NCBI RefSeq assembly: GCF_036324505.1 | Contig: NC_086370.1 | Coordinates: 20,506,290-20,570,289, forward strand | Length of the DNA stretch: 64,000 nucleotides | Direction: 5' to 3' | Source: Eleginops maclovinus | Lineage: Eukaryota > Chordata > Actinopteri > Perciformes > Eleginopidae | Part shown: positions 1 to 41,805 of the stretch, piece by piece | How positions within the stretch are numbered: position 1 is the first letter of the stretch | Layout: each line of letters starts with the position of its first letter | The notes under the pieces: model-generated | What the model saw: only the letters and a program-made list of their open reading frames with translations | Told to the model about the DNA's origin: nothing | Database searches by the model: none | Program-made: the position numbers and the translations under genes

Positions 1-9342
<9,342 letters not shown>

Positions 9343-9397
9343 GGGCGCTGTGGGCAAAACAGACTTTCTAAAAATATATTTTATTGTACAAAATGAG

Positions 9398-9403
9398 ATT
9401 AAA
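9398..9403 (+). promoter_or_regulatory. possible polyadenylation signal of the EMILIN-like gene
   Basis: ATTAAA lies 56 bases after the stop codon. Canonical AATAAA hexamers also occur at 10361, 10493 and 10568, so the true 3' end is unresolved. Confidence 0.3.
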
Positions 9404-9596
9404 TTGCAAAATCCCCCCAAAAATGTCACATTTATTACAGTTTAAAACAGTGCAAAAAGATCCTAAAGCATAAATCAGAGAAAAAAAACTGTTTTTATCC
9501 GTTCTGTATTGAAGTGATTTTGCTGCACTTCACCACTAGAGTGCGCTATGGACCAAACACATTATTGTACAAGATCCAATGATCCAAAACTCATGT

Positions 9597-9870
9597 GGGA
9601 ATGAGTCTAAAATACCTGAAGTGAGTCCGCATTTTAGCACTTGCTTTTCCCCCATCTGGAAGTCAATGGTCTTTGGTTAGAAGCCTAAAATAAGGTATGT
9701 GGTTAAAACAAGCTGAGGAGATTTTAAAGCTTTCTATGACACAAAATAAGTCATTAAATACCCCACCGGTGAAACAGTCCAATGAGACAACTAAACATCA
9801 TCTCACCCAACATCAGCCACCTTTAGCTTAGAGGTGGTGACGTCATGTGACCGTGCTGTAGTTATTTATA
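9597..9870 (+). repeat. dispersed repeat family X, copy 1
   Basis: Shares with the copies at 12562 and 23863 the ordered landmarks 'gaatgagtc', 'agccacctttagcttag' and 'gtggtgacgtcatgt'. Unnamed by me. Confidence 0.7.
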
Positions 9871-10819
9871 GCATGGCTTTTTACTTCAAAAATCATAAAG
9901 TGGTTTTATTATGTGGAGAACATCCTGCTGAAGAGTTTATTTCCCCTGAATAATCCAAAATCTACACTGCTGAGGGAGCCAGTGTGAACTTTAGAGGTGT
10001 AATATATGTTTTAGCTTTGGAAAGGGCCAGGCTATCTGATTACAGTCTTTATGCTAAACTAAGCTAAATTCCTGACTCCTGCTCCACAAACACAAAGAGA
10101 ACATGAAGTTATATTTTATGGATCTGGTTGAGTCTAATATATTTACCTTCTTCATTATTCTGACCACAGATCAGCTGCTGCCAATCATGTCCTATCTTTA
10201 ATTCACATAAAGAACATATTTGAGTGTGTAATGTTTGTAAAGTACCACCATACTATGGTAAAAAAAAATCAGAGCAGAATATATATATTTATATACAGGA
10301 ACAGCTGAGGTGTGTGATGATGTGTTTTTATGATAAAGCATTCTTTGTTAACTGTAACTTAATAAAAAGGTTTTATCTACAGGAGCGTTTGTTTGATCCA
10401 CAATACATAAGAGACAAAAAGAGACTGCTCAGAAATGTATTTTAGCCTTTGCAGACCATTTTTACATGCACCAAAACTTTCAGGAACCGGAAAATAAATC
10501 AAAAATGATCACCGTATATTCCTTGTATAGAGTGGGATGTAATGTAATAGTATGAATATGTAAATATAATAAAGAGATTTGATGTTGTGACTCAGCAGGC
10601 GACGATTTCATATTTCAATTAAAATAAGAAGACACTTGATTTTCAAACATTTTAATCATCTCTGTTACTTCTACAGTGTAGAAAAATAAGCATCAAAAAT
10701 ATACCAAAAAAACAAAATAGAATCTGGCAAAGCAAAAGGAAAAGCCACAAAAAAAACCTTTAAAACATGGTGAAAAAATAACTTCCGTATTTAATTTAGA
10801 TGAACTGATGAAGTCTGAC

Positions 10820-10825
10820 TTTATT
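10820..10825 (-). promoter_or_regulatory. candidate usp54 polyadenylation signal
   Basis: AATAAA on the minus strand, about 2.1 kb after the usp54 stop. It would give a plausible long 3' UTR, but no transcript evidence is visible and the assignment is tentative. Confidence 0.2.
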
Positions 10826-12561
10826 TAGAAAATATTTATCCATCATTCAGTTAACCAATTAATAATTAGTTTGGTTCTTTTGCAAATATTAATATTTTAA
10901 GTAATCTGCAGAATGACAGGAAAGAATGTTTGACTTGGGGTGCGTTTGTTCAAGCTAACCTGGAGCACCAGGCGGGTGGGGTTAGATGTAAAGAAGTTAC
11001 TACAACAGCATCCTAGTGTTCCTTCGTCAATCTATGAAACAGATTTAAAGTTCACTGAGCACAAAAACGATCTCAGACACATAAACGAGGAGCGACTCCC
11101 CTGAACAACATAAACAGCAACAAGCAGTGAAACAAATCTACCGTCACTTCTGAAGTGCACTAAGTTAGAGATAAACTAAAAAAAGATCTGCATATATCGT
11201 CGTTACAATGAATGTACACCAAAGTCTCTCAAGGCTATAATAATACATCATGCTAAATATTAGCTGTCAAAATAAAAGCTTTTAGTTGATTAATCTCTAA
11301 CAGCCTCAGGTACAGTATAAGAAGGCGACTACCTTTAGAAAATTAGATTATAGTAGGAGAGTATATTCAAGTAGAATACTTTCATCTATGCACAACTCAG
11401 TCTCACAAGCCTACAAAAATAAATAGAGGAATATAGGTAGAGTAGATTTATATTTCTGAGACACAAACGGCAGGTAGAGACGCAGCTCTTCTACTTCCTG
11501 TCCTCAGAATATGACAGAAACAGACACATCCTTATTCACCTCATACTGTTTTTACCCTCATACTGCCGGCTGTTTATGATCATGATTTAGGGGCATTTTA
11601 GGTTTTAAAAAAAAATCACGCGGGAGGGGGGGGGTAAGATTCTGGGGAAAAAATACTATTCAAAGATTAACGTTGTACATTTTTAGATTAAAAAAAACAC
11701 GATAAAAACATTTATATTCTGAGATTAAAGTGATCAATTGTTGGAAAATATTGACAGAACATTCTCTAAGTAGTAACCGAGTGTAGGAGAAAATACAATT
11801 AATTTGTGAGAAAAAATTATAATATTTGATGAATATTTAGGAAATTAAATTTGTTAGAAAAAATATGTTTTAAAGTTATAAATGTTCAGGAAACAAATTC
11901 CATATAATCTGTAAACAAATGCATTAATTTAATAGAATAAACTCAGAAAGAGGGTCAATGTACGACTTGATGATATTGTTTTTCTACCATTTTAAATCCA
12001 CAGAATATCAAAGTTTTTCTCTTCTAACTTAACAATTTCTTATAGATTATAAAAAAATGTTAATGTTTAATCTTTAATCTCCATTAAAAAAAATCACCTA
12101 CTTGAATAAAATAATTTAAGATTAAGTACAAAAATAGTTGCTGCTATAAACTGCTATAGGCCGAGTACCAGCAGATGAGTTCCTCTCCTGTTTTTGAATA
12201 AAGACGTGTCCGTTTTTTTGTCATATTTTGATCAACCATTATCAGACAGCAGCTGCGTCGCCTCTCCTCGTCCTCCTGGTTTGTATCACGGTGCTTTCTC
12301 TTGAGTACAAATCTAAATGTGCTTGAATCCAGCAGACATTCTTATTCTGTGTTTAGGAGATTAGTCCGAGTAATATCGTTCACTTCGTGGCCTTGTAAGG
12401 AATAAAACGTGCAGAGAAATGTCTGGGGTTTGGTGAGCAGGGGGAAACTACACTGAAGTAGTCGTGACAAGTTTGTGGCAGATTTCTGCTCTGAGGATTT
12501 TGGGCAGCGATGGGTTTAAAGAAACGTTGGCACATTTTAAAAGTAAAGATGTTAGTTCTGC

Positions 12562-12925
12562 AGGAATGAGTCCTAAAACCTGGAAATCTGTTAGACTTTC
12601 TTCACATCTGGTTCCCTCGTCTCGAAGAAAATGGGATTTTTGAAAAGGTTAAAAATAAGGTTTCTGTGGTTACTAATTTAAACACAGCGGTTGCTAACAA
12701 GTGTTTAAATGAGACGACTAAACGTCATCAGGCCAAACATTAGCCACCTGTAGCTTAGCGGTGGTAACGTGAAGTCATGTCACCGTGGTGTCGTAGTCTT
12801 TGCCACAGATATTATTTTCTGCAATAACATAAAAACCAATAGAAAAATCCCATTTGCTTTTGGTCGACGGAACCAGGGAGAAGCAATCTTCCAGGTTATG
12901 TTGAATAGACATTTTGTTGGAGTGT
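12562..12925 (+). repeat. dispersed repeat family X, copy 2, abutting the usp54 stop codon
   Basis: Contains 'ggaatgagtcctaaaacct', 'attagccacctgtagcttag', 'gaagtcatgtcaccgtggtg' and 'ggaaccagggag'. It ends within about 20 bases of the usp54 stop, so it lies in the usp54 3' UTR. Confidence 0.75.
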
Positions 12926-12943
12926 GTGGGGGGGGTTTCCAGA

Positions 12944-31980
<19,037 letters not shown>

Positions 31981-32503
31981 TTTCCCTGCTCTCTCTTCTA
32001 CTTCACGCTCTTCTCTCGGCCTCGCTCCCTGCAGGAGTCAACTTCCTGCTGTCGGTTCTCGTGTCGCCATTTCCTCCAACCGTGGAGAGGACAGTTTAAA
32101 ATATGATGCAGACTCCCAGGGAAAAAGATCCAAAAATACGAATTAATTCCTCAGGTAAAAATGTAGGCTTTAACTAATCCGCAGTATCGCAGGTTACAGC
32201 TCCAGTCCTCTGTTGTAAATTGGGAAAATTATAATTATCCTCAGTGTGAAATGTCAGTGGTTAATATTCCAGAAGGTGCTTTATCCTCAGAGTGTTTCCA
32301 GGATCAGTTCCTCGGCGTGCTGCAGGTACGATGACCTTTTCCCTGCTTTCAGACGCCAACACGTGCAGCTGAGCCGTGACTGCAACTCATCCTCACAGGA
32401 TCAGGAAGGATCTGCAGGAGAAGAGGAGGAAGAGGAGGAGAAGGAGGAAGAGGTAGAAGAATAGAAGGAAGGAAAAGGGAAGTAGAGAGGATGTGAATAG
32501 AAG

Positions 32504-32623
32504 AAGGAAGGAAGGAAGGAAGGAAGGAAGGAAGGAAGGAAGGAAGGAAGGAAGGAAGGAAGGAAGGAAGGAAGGAAGGAAGGAAGGAAGGAAGGAAGGA
32601 AGGAAGGAAGGAAGGAAGGAAGG
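32504..32623 (+). repeat. (GGAA)n tetranucleotide tract, about 120 bp
   Basis: About 29 uninterrupted GGAA units upstream of usp54 coding exon 1. Confidence 0.98.
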
Positions 32624-33571
32624 AGAAACAAGTTACATTTTTGCAGGTAATACATAATCAGGTTTCTGGAGTATTCACCAAACATATATTTTACATTATT
32701 TATGAGCCTGCATAGAGAATAGGTACCACTTTTTCCAGCTGTATACAACAACAAGAACATTAAATTCCAATAATCTATTAATGAGACCTGGACCCATGGC
32801 TTCATGTGTCTCAAAGTCACAAAGCTCATTTAAAAAATACCTAAAACCAGCACAAAGAGTCTCAAAGTGTTATATTTATTAATGTTCCCTCATGTGCCGA
32901 TGGGCGAAACAAAAGGTTTAGTGAAGGATAGCAAAATATTCAGGATTTGCCTTTTGAATTGAAAATGTTTTAAGACTTTAAAAGCTGCAAATTTGGTGTT
33001 CAAGGATAAACGTGATGTACTGTTATCATTCAATCTTGTTTTGCTGCTTAAAACGAAAAGGAAAACATTGTCAAGGGCTCATATAGATTACTTTAATCAA
33101 AGATTTAAAACCAAAGCATGCCCTGCCGTTCCCCAACTATGGGGGCATGCAACCTGTAAATAAGAATAAAATAATGACAGAGAATAACTTTTTAAGTACA
33201 TCAAGAATAAAGCTTCAGCTTCTGCACTCTTGAGCGTTGTGTGTGTGAGATCAATGGCTGTTTACTTAGACAGGATCAGTTTCTGTATGACTCGGGGGAT
33301 TAGGGTTTAGGGTTAGTAAAAGTCTGATTTAAATGAATTCAGAAAAACGATCACAGCATGAAAACATGATTCATGCCAACATTTTGCATGAACACAAAAT
33401 TATAAAATGATAACAGACTTTTTCTAAAGCTGTCAACCCGGCTCAACTCCCAGGATGCTTTGTAAACATCAAGGACTGAGAGTCAGACGCTTTCACAACT
33501 TTTCAAATTTCGAACTTGGGGATTTAACCTAATTCTTTGTAAAAAATAAATAAGTATGTCATGCATGAATC

Positions 33572-33610
<39 letters not shown>

Positions 33611-33732
33611 AAGAAAGTTGTTTGTGGGGGTGTGTGTGGGTGGGTGTGTGTGTAAGGGAGGTAAACTGGCGGTCAGAGCAGAGGGAGGTGAGGAGGGATT
33701 AGCCTGATCAGACTGTCTGCACAGGATTAGAC

Positions 33733-33735
<3 letters not shown>

Positions 33736-33812
<77 letters not shown>
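33736..33812 (+). repeat. (TG)n microsatellite
   Basis: About 37 TG units followed by a ten-base G run; a (GA)n tract lies nearby at 33576-33606. Confidence 0.97.
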
Positions 33813-33814
<2 letters not shown>

Positions 33815-34999
33815 TGGGGGGGGGGTCTTCTTGTTAATTGCAGCAGCTCTGTAGTTTAAAGCAGCAGGAGAGTACCTGAGAGAGAGGACTTTAATGTGTT
33901 TTATTTGCTGTTGTTTGTTAGTTTTCAGTGTCAACAACAACAAACAGATCATCAACAGGAAGTGGAACACTATCAGAGTCAAGAACAAGGTTTAAAATGC
34001 TTCTGTAGACTCAACTTTTCTCCTCAGTTATTTAATGAATTTATCGGGGGGGTTTCCTGGATAAGTTGACCGACCATCAATCCAGAGTCATAAAATATTG
34101 TGAAATGTGTCACGTACTAAAAAAAGTTAAACCAAAAAAATGCTGCGGACTGAGTAAAAACGAGACATTTATTACTTTATTCTCATCTCACAATAAAGGG
34201 TTTTTGTCTGAGTTTGGATCCTGGCGTAGAAAGGGTTAAAGGAGACAAAAGGTCTTGATGACATTTATGAAGCGTGGAGAAGCTGTTTCCAGCTGCCTGT
34301 GAGGAGGAAAAACGTCTTTCTCCTGAAAGCTTTCAGCTTTTTATAGCCTATAGAAACACATCAGGGTCCCAAGGTCGAATCAACACCAGTGAAATGTTAA
34401 TTAGGGGGAATAGAAGTGTGATATTCAGACCAAAAGAGAGACAGTTAGGGGCTTATGGAGCCAGCAGGATTAGATGAATGGACCCTGGTGACATTCACAC
34501 TGAATAACACTAACATATTCATTTCCTCCTAAGATAGTGACGTTCATAGTTAATAAATGTTGTGGGTTTTTTGGCACTTTAAATTGAAGGAGAAAAAAGC
34601 GTAGCTCGCAGCACACTGACCAATCAGAGTGTCAGGATTAGTTCCTCTCCTGGTGAGCACTGAGGCTCATTTTGTACAAAATTGGTTATATAACAAAACT
34701 GGTCTACAGACACACACAAACTGTGCTATAATCACCTCTAATACGCCAGGCTGGATCAGCGCCGCTCTGTGCAGCCGCTCTGCGGACAACAGACACTGGG
34801 ATTCTTACGGGAATGTTAAGATTTTACCGAGAACACTGGGATACTACTGGGAACACTTGGATAAAGCCATAAGATAGGCCGACAGATAGACAAGCCGACA
34901 GGCCGACAGACAGACAGACATACAGACAGACAGAGTACTGTTTGATCAAAAACGGTCCATACCACCATACCATACAAGAGGTCACCTGCTCAGGAAAAC

Positions 35000-35140
35000 C
35001 AATAACACACACACATTCACACAGCTGTGGCCATGCAATCAGGAGCCACTTGGGCTTCAGATTCAACATGTTGATTTCAATGGCTGGGTATGAAATCACC
35101 GACCTTACAATTGGTGGAAGACCAATCTAACTCACAGCTA
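35000..35140 (-). repeat. degenerate tRNA-derived SINE, reverse orientation
   Basis: The series from 'acattcacacagctgtggcc' to 'caccgaccttacaattggtgg' resembles the reversed head of a common teleost tRNA-SINE whose head normally ends in a tRNA-like promoter. Decayed, so the call is tentative. Confidence 0.45.
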
Positions 35141-37253
35141 CAGTTGCCCATAAAAGGCAAATGCATCCATATTTACCTGCTCTGGAAATGAAGGATTCAT
35201 ATTGAATCCATGTTCAATCCTCACCCAGCACTGCAGGAGCTTCTGCATTTAACCTATCCTAGCATTCATCTTTGTATACTCGTTTTTATTTAGTAAAGAA
35301 CCTGGTACATCCTGAGGTAATGAGTGTCGACTAAGAGGGGCCACCAGTCAATACTGTGAACTCGGTCCGATCGGGAACTATAACGAGCAACTGTCCGGTT
35401 CGCAAGTCCTGTCAAACTGAGATGAGATTTTTGTTATACAACAACTAGAAACATTGTGTTCTACACTATTAAGTAATGTAGGGCCCTGTTGTAGGGCAAG
35501 CTGTGATAACACTACCAGGACGACAGACAGAGTGTTTGGGACGCCGTAAAGTCACTATCAGGCCTCTTTAATGTTTGGTATTCAAACTCAAAAAAGAAGG
35601 ATTTGAGTTTTCCTGCAGCACATCCAGCAGCCTGTTTATCCCATCACATGCACATCAATATCTCTAAAAATGAAGTGTGTGTGATGGAGCAAACACTCAA
35701 TAGTGAGAGGTGATGGCGGATTATCCTAAAGAGAGAAAATTAGGTCATTTAGCCTTTGCTGCCTGGACATGAATTGAAGAATAAATCCCCCTATTTTTGT
35801 TTCCTAAGGATTTTAAATGAAATCACATTTATTCCACAAGAGCATCTCTAGAGTGAAATATTTTCTAAGAAGCTTTCTGGGCACAGGAAGAGAAGCTGAC
35901 CTCGTTGGCAGTGAGTCGGGGGGTAAGATTTGGGGCCTAATGACGAAAAAAAAAAGGAAAGCTCATGAATATACAGCCGTCCTTCACAGCTGCATCCAAA
36001 ATAACTTGGAGAATTTGGGAATGTGGAGCACATCAAAATCATCTCTTCCACCGAGTGAAAGGAGGAACCAGTATCGTGTCGTTTTGCTCAGAGACGTCTG
36101 CAGTCTGCTCTTTCTACATAAACAGAATCAGGCTGAAACTAAAAAAAATATCATGCTATACTAGAGCCAGATTTAACTGTTGAAGAAGCTTAAGACTTAT
36201 GATTTTCACATCACAGTTGCCGTTAAATCCTTAAATCAGTGAAAACAAATCACAAAGTCAATATGGAGGTAACCAGAGACTAAGCTAAATATTTATACTG
36301 TGATACTGTGTATTAGGGATGTTCAGTAGCCGATACCAATGCCAGTAAACTTCCATAATTCTGTGCAGAAATAAGTCATAAAAAAACACTTAAATCTGGA
36401 GTTTTGTGTAATTCTTAAACAAATCTCCTAATAAGGGAGATAATAACTAAATGCATCTTTAAAATGCTCTTACATCTTCTTAATTAGCGGTAAAAAATAA
36501 TAATAATAATAAATAAAGTGAAAACTATTGAAATTGGTTAATTTCGCTGAAGACCAAGTAACGCAAAAAATAAAAATGCAAAAATTGGTTTGATTATTTG
36601 ATGATTTTAAAGAAAGAAATAGATGAAGAATTGTAGGATTGAAATATAATTACTTCCACATTTTGTAACTACACATTTAAAATGTATTTCTTAGTAGAAA
36701 ACCCAAATATCTTTCAAATGTGAATTTTCAAACCTCTAAAATTCAGTTTTTTTTCCTCATTGTTTAGAGCCTGAGAGTTGTTTCCTCTGCATCACCTCCC
36801 CTGTTGTGAAAGCATTGTTCTAATTTACTTTCCCCACATTCCTCCAGCAGCAGCTTCCACCAGTGGAGTGAATAACCAGTAAATCATGCAGACTGGGAGG
36901 AGCTCCTCCTCCTGCTTTCAACACATTATTTTCCCATGAATACTGCTGAATAATGTGCCTTTAATTTAAAGCGCAGCGTCTGCACGACACTATCTCACAT
37001 GTAATGCATCACTCTATTCATTTCAAAGTCTGTGCATTAATGCTCCTGCCGCCAGAGCTACATATGCTTTTAAACTCTCTGCTGTTTTTGTCATGCAAAC
37101 CCAAACTTGTACTGATGATTGATGTTGTAACACTACAACTAACAATTTTCGGTTACCAAGTCCGAGTCTCAACCCACAGCAGAACTGAGTCTCCACACAG
37201 GAATGAGCATCTCATTCTACCACCAAAGTTACTTTGCTAAAGAATATATACAA

Positions 37254-37677
37254 GCATAGGTGGGAAAAGTACTCAGATCTTGTACTTAAGTAAAAAAAGA
37301 ACTACCAGAGTGTAGGAATACTTTGGTATAGGTAGAGGTAGGGCATTTAAACTGTTACTGAAGTCAAAGTAAAATAGAATTAGCATCAAAATATACTTAA
37401 AGTAACAAATATATTAGATGTTTTGGATTATAATTATTGATGCATTTCAAAGCTAGTAAATATGCAGTTAGTTTGTATACTGCAGGGTAGCAGTCAAAAT
37501 ACTATAGTTTTTTATACATCACATTATTAATCCAAATGTGCAGACTAACTACATATATAAATAAATATAGTGAAGTCAAAGTATAATATTTACCAAAGTA
37601 GCAAAACAGTTCAGTACTCAAGTAAGCTACAAGTCTCTCAGAATTGAGTAAATGTACTTAGTTACTTTCCACCACTG
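37254..37677. mobile_element. non-autonomous DNA transposon relic with imperfect terminal inverted repeats
   Basis: Left end 'cataggtgggaaaagtact' is an imperfect inverse of right end 'agttactttccaccactg'. The interior is AT-rich, full of 'acttaagtaaaa/gtacttaaagta' phrases and without coding capacity. This matches a very common teleost MITE-like element, probably hAT-related (recalled, not searched). Confidence 0.75.
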
Positions 37678-38282
37678 TCTATAAGTTACTTTTACACACC
37701 CATATGAACCATCCTTCAGTTCGGCAGGGGTAAGACCTACCTCACAGCACTTTTCCTGAACAATATGAGTCACTTTAAAACTACCCTACATTGCCTGTCA
37801 TCCCTACGTCCGAAACAGTGATGAACACCCGGGGCTAAATGAGTTTGGACTTCAGATTTCGTTCAAAAACAATGACGCTTGTGCAGAATGAAATATAAAA
37901 GGCTAAATTACCTTATAATTGCTGAAAAAGCAAAGAGTCTCTAAAACCTGCTGTTTTTTAACGGAGTCTGGCGCAGAAGGTGCTCGATCTACGCAGAAAG
38001 AACAGGGGCTGCATTACATCACTTCCAGCAAACTTCAAGGCGAACAATGAAGGCAGGAGAACATCCCAAATCCGGTTTAACCCGAATATTTTATCGTTTC
38101 TTTAAGATAAAAAGACAAAAACGGCTAATTCGGTTTGTGTTTTGGTCACTACGGGCTCCGTGTTTGTAACCGACAGCGTAGTATTAGCTAACGCCGGTTG
38201 GATGAGAGGAGTAACGGCTGCTAATTTTCAAATCTACCCACAGAAAGGAAAACAAAACATGGCGGTTTGACAAGCGGCTCAC

Positions 38283-38450
38283 CTGTGAGTTGTACCCCGG
38301 AGAAGAAGCATGAATCTCGGCTGCCCTGAGGACGGTTGGTCGGGAGAAGCGGCGGTTATTGTGTTTAAAGCGGCAGCACGGAGGAGGAGGGGGAGGGGCT
38401 ACTACCTGCAGCGATGGGCGCAAGCACGAGCGCGTGCGTGTGTGTCAACA
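38283..38450 (-). promoter_or_regulatory. probable usp54 non-coding first exon and CpG-rich promoter
   Basis: A GC- and CpG-rich patch in an otherwise AT-rich region. On the minus strand it ends in a good donor, ACTCACAG|GTGAGCC (exon edge 38283). No other gene needs a promoter here and usp54 coding exon 1 lies downstream with a usable 5' UTR acceptor at 32028, so a 6.3 kb 5' UTR intron is likely (inference). Confidence 0.5.
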
Positions 38451-38775
38451 TGTGAGCGCGCGCGTGTGTGTGTGTGTGCGTTAGTTTCATACATTAAACT
38501 GCATTAAAGTATTCAGATACTTCACTTAAGTGGTAACTAGAAATACTTACATAGTCTTGAATTCAAAAGGTTAGGTTGCCTTTACATATAGATAAGTTAT
38601 CAGCAAAATGTACTTAAAGTGAAATAAATAAATAATAGTTATTCTTATTCTTATCAATTGTTATTATTACATGAGTTTGGGTGCACTGATGAAGAGATAA
38701 CATCAGAAATCACCAGTGTTAAAAATAAAGTCACTAAGGAGTTAACCTGTGAGCTGAAGTTGTGCTTTAACAGCA

Positions 38776-38777
<2 letters not shown>

Positions 38778-38854
<77 letters not shown>
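38778..38854 (+). repeat. (TG)n microsatellite
   Basis: About 37 uninterrupted TG units about 300 bases upstream of the putative usp54 promoter. Confidence 0.97.
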
Positions 38855-38855
<1 letters not shown>

Positions 38856-40632
38856 TGATCAGGGTATTGATCACATTAGGAACAGCCCACCGCAGCCTGC
38901 CACAACACACCCTGAGAGGACTCTATATCTAATCAACGTGTTTATTATAATGAACCTCTAAATTATACATATTATACACAAAATGTCATTCACATTTATT
39001 CACAGGTTAAGTATTCAGAAAATATTTGATTCTCACTTATCAAAGGACTACTTCAACCACTAATTACCATTTATATTTAAATGACTACCCCTATGTCACC
39101 TTTAATTGCCTCCATTTCAACCCTACTATTTGAAAGATTAAAACATAAACAGTCTCAGGCTTTTGCATGCTTACTTTAGTTAACATTAGCCCATAAATCC
39201 AGTATGAATAAAACTCACATTATGCTGTGTCTTCATACAGCTACAGAAGGAGTTTAATTAGCAAACTACTTACAAATTATGCTTTAATCAGAGCTCTAAC
39301 AGTGAGACACACAGCAATGGACATGTTTTAGCTTCCTGTCTTTTCCTCTTACATTTAATTTATTAATGCTTATCATTTAGTATGCATAATCAAATGTCTT
39401 TATAAAATATAGATGTTCTCCCACTATTGCCACATCCAGCACTGTTTATAAAAACACAGCATAAACATGAAATGGCATGCAGTCAAAGTGTGGTTAAAAA
39501 TGAATGCATGCTGTTTAATGAAATGTAAGACAACATGAAGACGCAGTTTGTTTCATGTTGAGCTTCACAGAGTGTTTGGGTGGAGAAAAGATCTGAACCA
39601 CAAACATTCCTCAGCCTGGTTTCTGTTAAACTGGGCTAAAGTTGGCTTTACAGACAGACTCCACACTTATTATTATTTATATTATAGCTAAAGAAACATT
39701 TCTCTAGCTGGTAGAGTCAGGTTACATGTATTTGGTCAGAAAACATTTAGTTTTGATGTAATTCTTGTCAGATGTTTTAAGGAAAAAATATAATGTTTTG
39801 ACATCTGAAAATACATATTTTAGGCTGTATGTCTACATCCATGCTCTCCACTTGTGATCCACAGATTAAATTACAGATTATCAATTTTATCGTGGGCTTA
39901 AAAGATAAAAGCCGCATGCATTGGGTCAACAGCTACCAGGAAGTCTAGCATATCGGGCAGTCTATGTGGCAATGCATCATGTTTTCTTCATTTAAATGCA
40001 ACCCTAAATGTGGCATTAAAACCATCCTGTTTTCTCCACTGGAAGAGCACCAAAGATGGCACTGCATCACTTTTTAAGTTTTTATTGCAGATTAAAACAC
40101 ACGCAGCAGCATCTCTCACAGTTTCCAGCAAAGGGAAAAGGTTTGGCTCATTTATACTTCCCGGTGAGAGTTTCCAGCGCAGTGTGACAGAAACATGACG
40201 TGGTGACGTTTATCACTGTGCAGGAGCAGGTCTGAGTAAACAGACGTTATCTGGTAAAGTCAACAGTACTCTATAAAAAATACCTGTGCAAATACAAGTT
40301 TGTCCTGAGGGTGGCGCTACAGAAAAGATCAGGAGGCCATCATAGTTATTATTCAGGTCTATTAAGCAAACAGTCGAATTAAACAATCAATTTTCATTCA
40401 ATTGTATGAGACAAGGGTATGAATTAATAAGTTCCTCGTTATTCTGAACACAAATCAAACATTTCCTGTTTAATAATAAGATTAAGGCTTATAAATACTT
40501 AATATTGGGTAGTTAAGACACGTCGATACAGAAGTTTTCAGTGAGGTGTATCATTGAATCCCGCTTAATGTTTTTTTGATGGTTATATAACATACAATTT
40601 GCACTCACTGGCACTCAGAAACAAAGAGACAC

Positions 40633-40751
<119 letters not shown>

Positions 40752-41019
40752 CAGTTCAACCCTGCTGCGTTTCCAAAGACTGTTGAAAACAATAAACAAC
40801 TCTAATGATGAGAATATTTCGACCCCTATGGAGGACATGTTTACATCCTTACAGTGAATCAGGATACAAGTACACAAATACTTTAGTAAAATGTATCATC
40901 ACTAACACTTTTGATGTATCGTGTTTATGAGTTATTATTCTTAGAGAATAAGAGAAGCTGTTAGAGAATCATAGTGCAGTAAAAATTAGTATTCTGATTC
41001 TGAAGTACAAAATGGAACT

Positions 41020-41180
41020 TTTTTACTCAAGTAGAGTACAAGTACCACACATTTACATTTAGGCACAGTACTTGGATTGGTTTGAGGTACTTGAGTATTT
41101 CAATGTTATGCTACTTTATACTTCCACTCTATTACATTACAGGGAAATATTGTATTTTTACTGATATGTTTATCTGACAT
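41020..41180. repeat. fragment of a teleost transposon-type repeat
   Basis: 'acttgagtatttcaatgtta' and 'gctactttatacttccactc' phrases are typical of the same MITE-like group as 37254-37677; terminal repeats not seen. Confidence 0.55.
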
Positions 41181-41545
41181 CTAACATTAGTAACTAAATA
41201 CAGATTCTAAATACAAAAGGTGAAAATGGAAGTTGTAAAAATGTCTAAATCCCGTCAAAATAATGTTTCGTTAACCTTTGTGTCAAAAGGTGCTACGGTG
41301 ACAATATAAACATTTTTAAATGTCCTGCTAATACGTAATTGAGTCCACACATAACAATGTTAGCCTGTGGAACACATGACTTGTAGGTTTGAACACAGAT
41401 ATTACGTTAGGTAAATGTCTAACTACTTTAATTTCATATCACGTGACCTTTTACAAGAGACACCTGTTACCTGTGATCCGTCTCATTTTATTGCACTAAT
41501 GGTTAAATACTAAAAGTGCCATGTGACACCATGCATATATGAGAC

Positions 41546-41805
<260 letters not shown>

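Larger units (their letters stand above)
9343..12943. other. 3' UTRs and interval between convergent EMILIN-like and usp54 genes
   Basis: AT-rich and without supported coding sequence. Holds two copies of a dispersed repeat (about 9597-9870 and 12562-12925) and probably both genes' 3' UTRs. The 264-codon frame at 12769-13563 is antisense to the usp54 last exon. Confidence 0.6.
32029..38282 (-). other. presumed usp54 5' UTR intron
   Basis: No supported coding sequence in 6.2 kb. Contains a (GGAA)n tract, (GA)n, (TG)n, GACA-type repeat at 34866-34932, a degenerate SINE at about 35000-35140 and a transposon relic at 37254-37677. Confidence 0.5.

Noticed and set aside
33299..33318. TTAGGG-like telomeric motif ('attagggtttagggttag')
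   Set aside because: Only about two or three imperfect units; too short to indicate a telomere or interstitial telomeric array.
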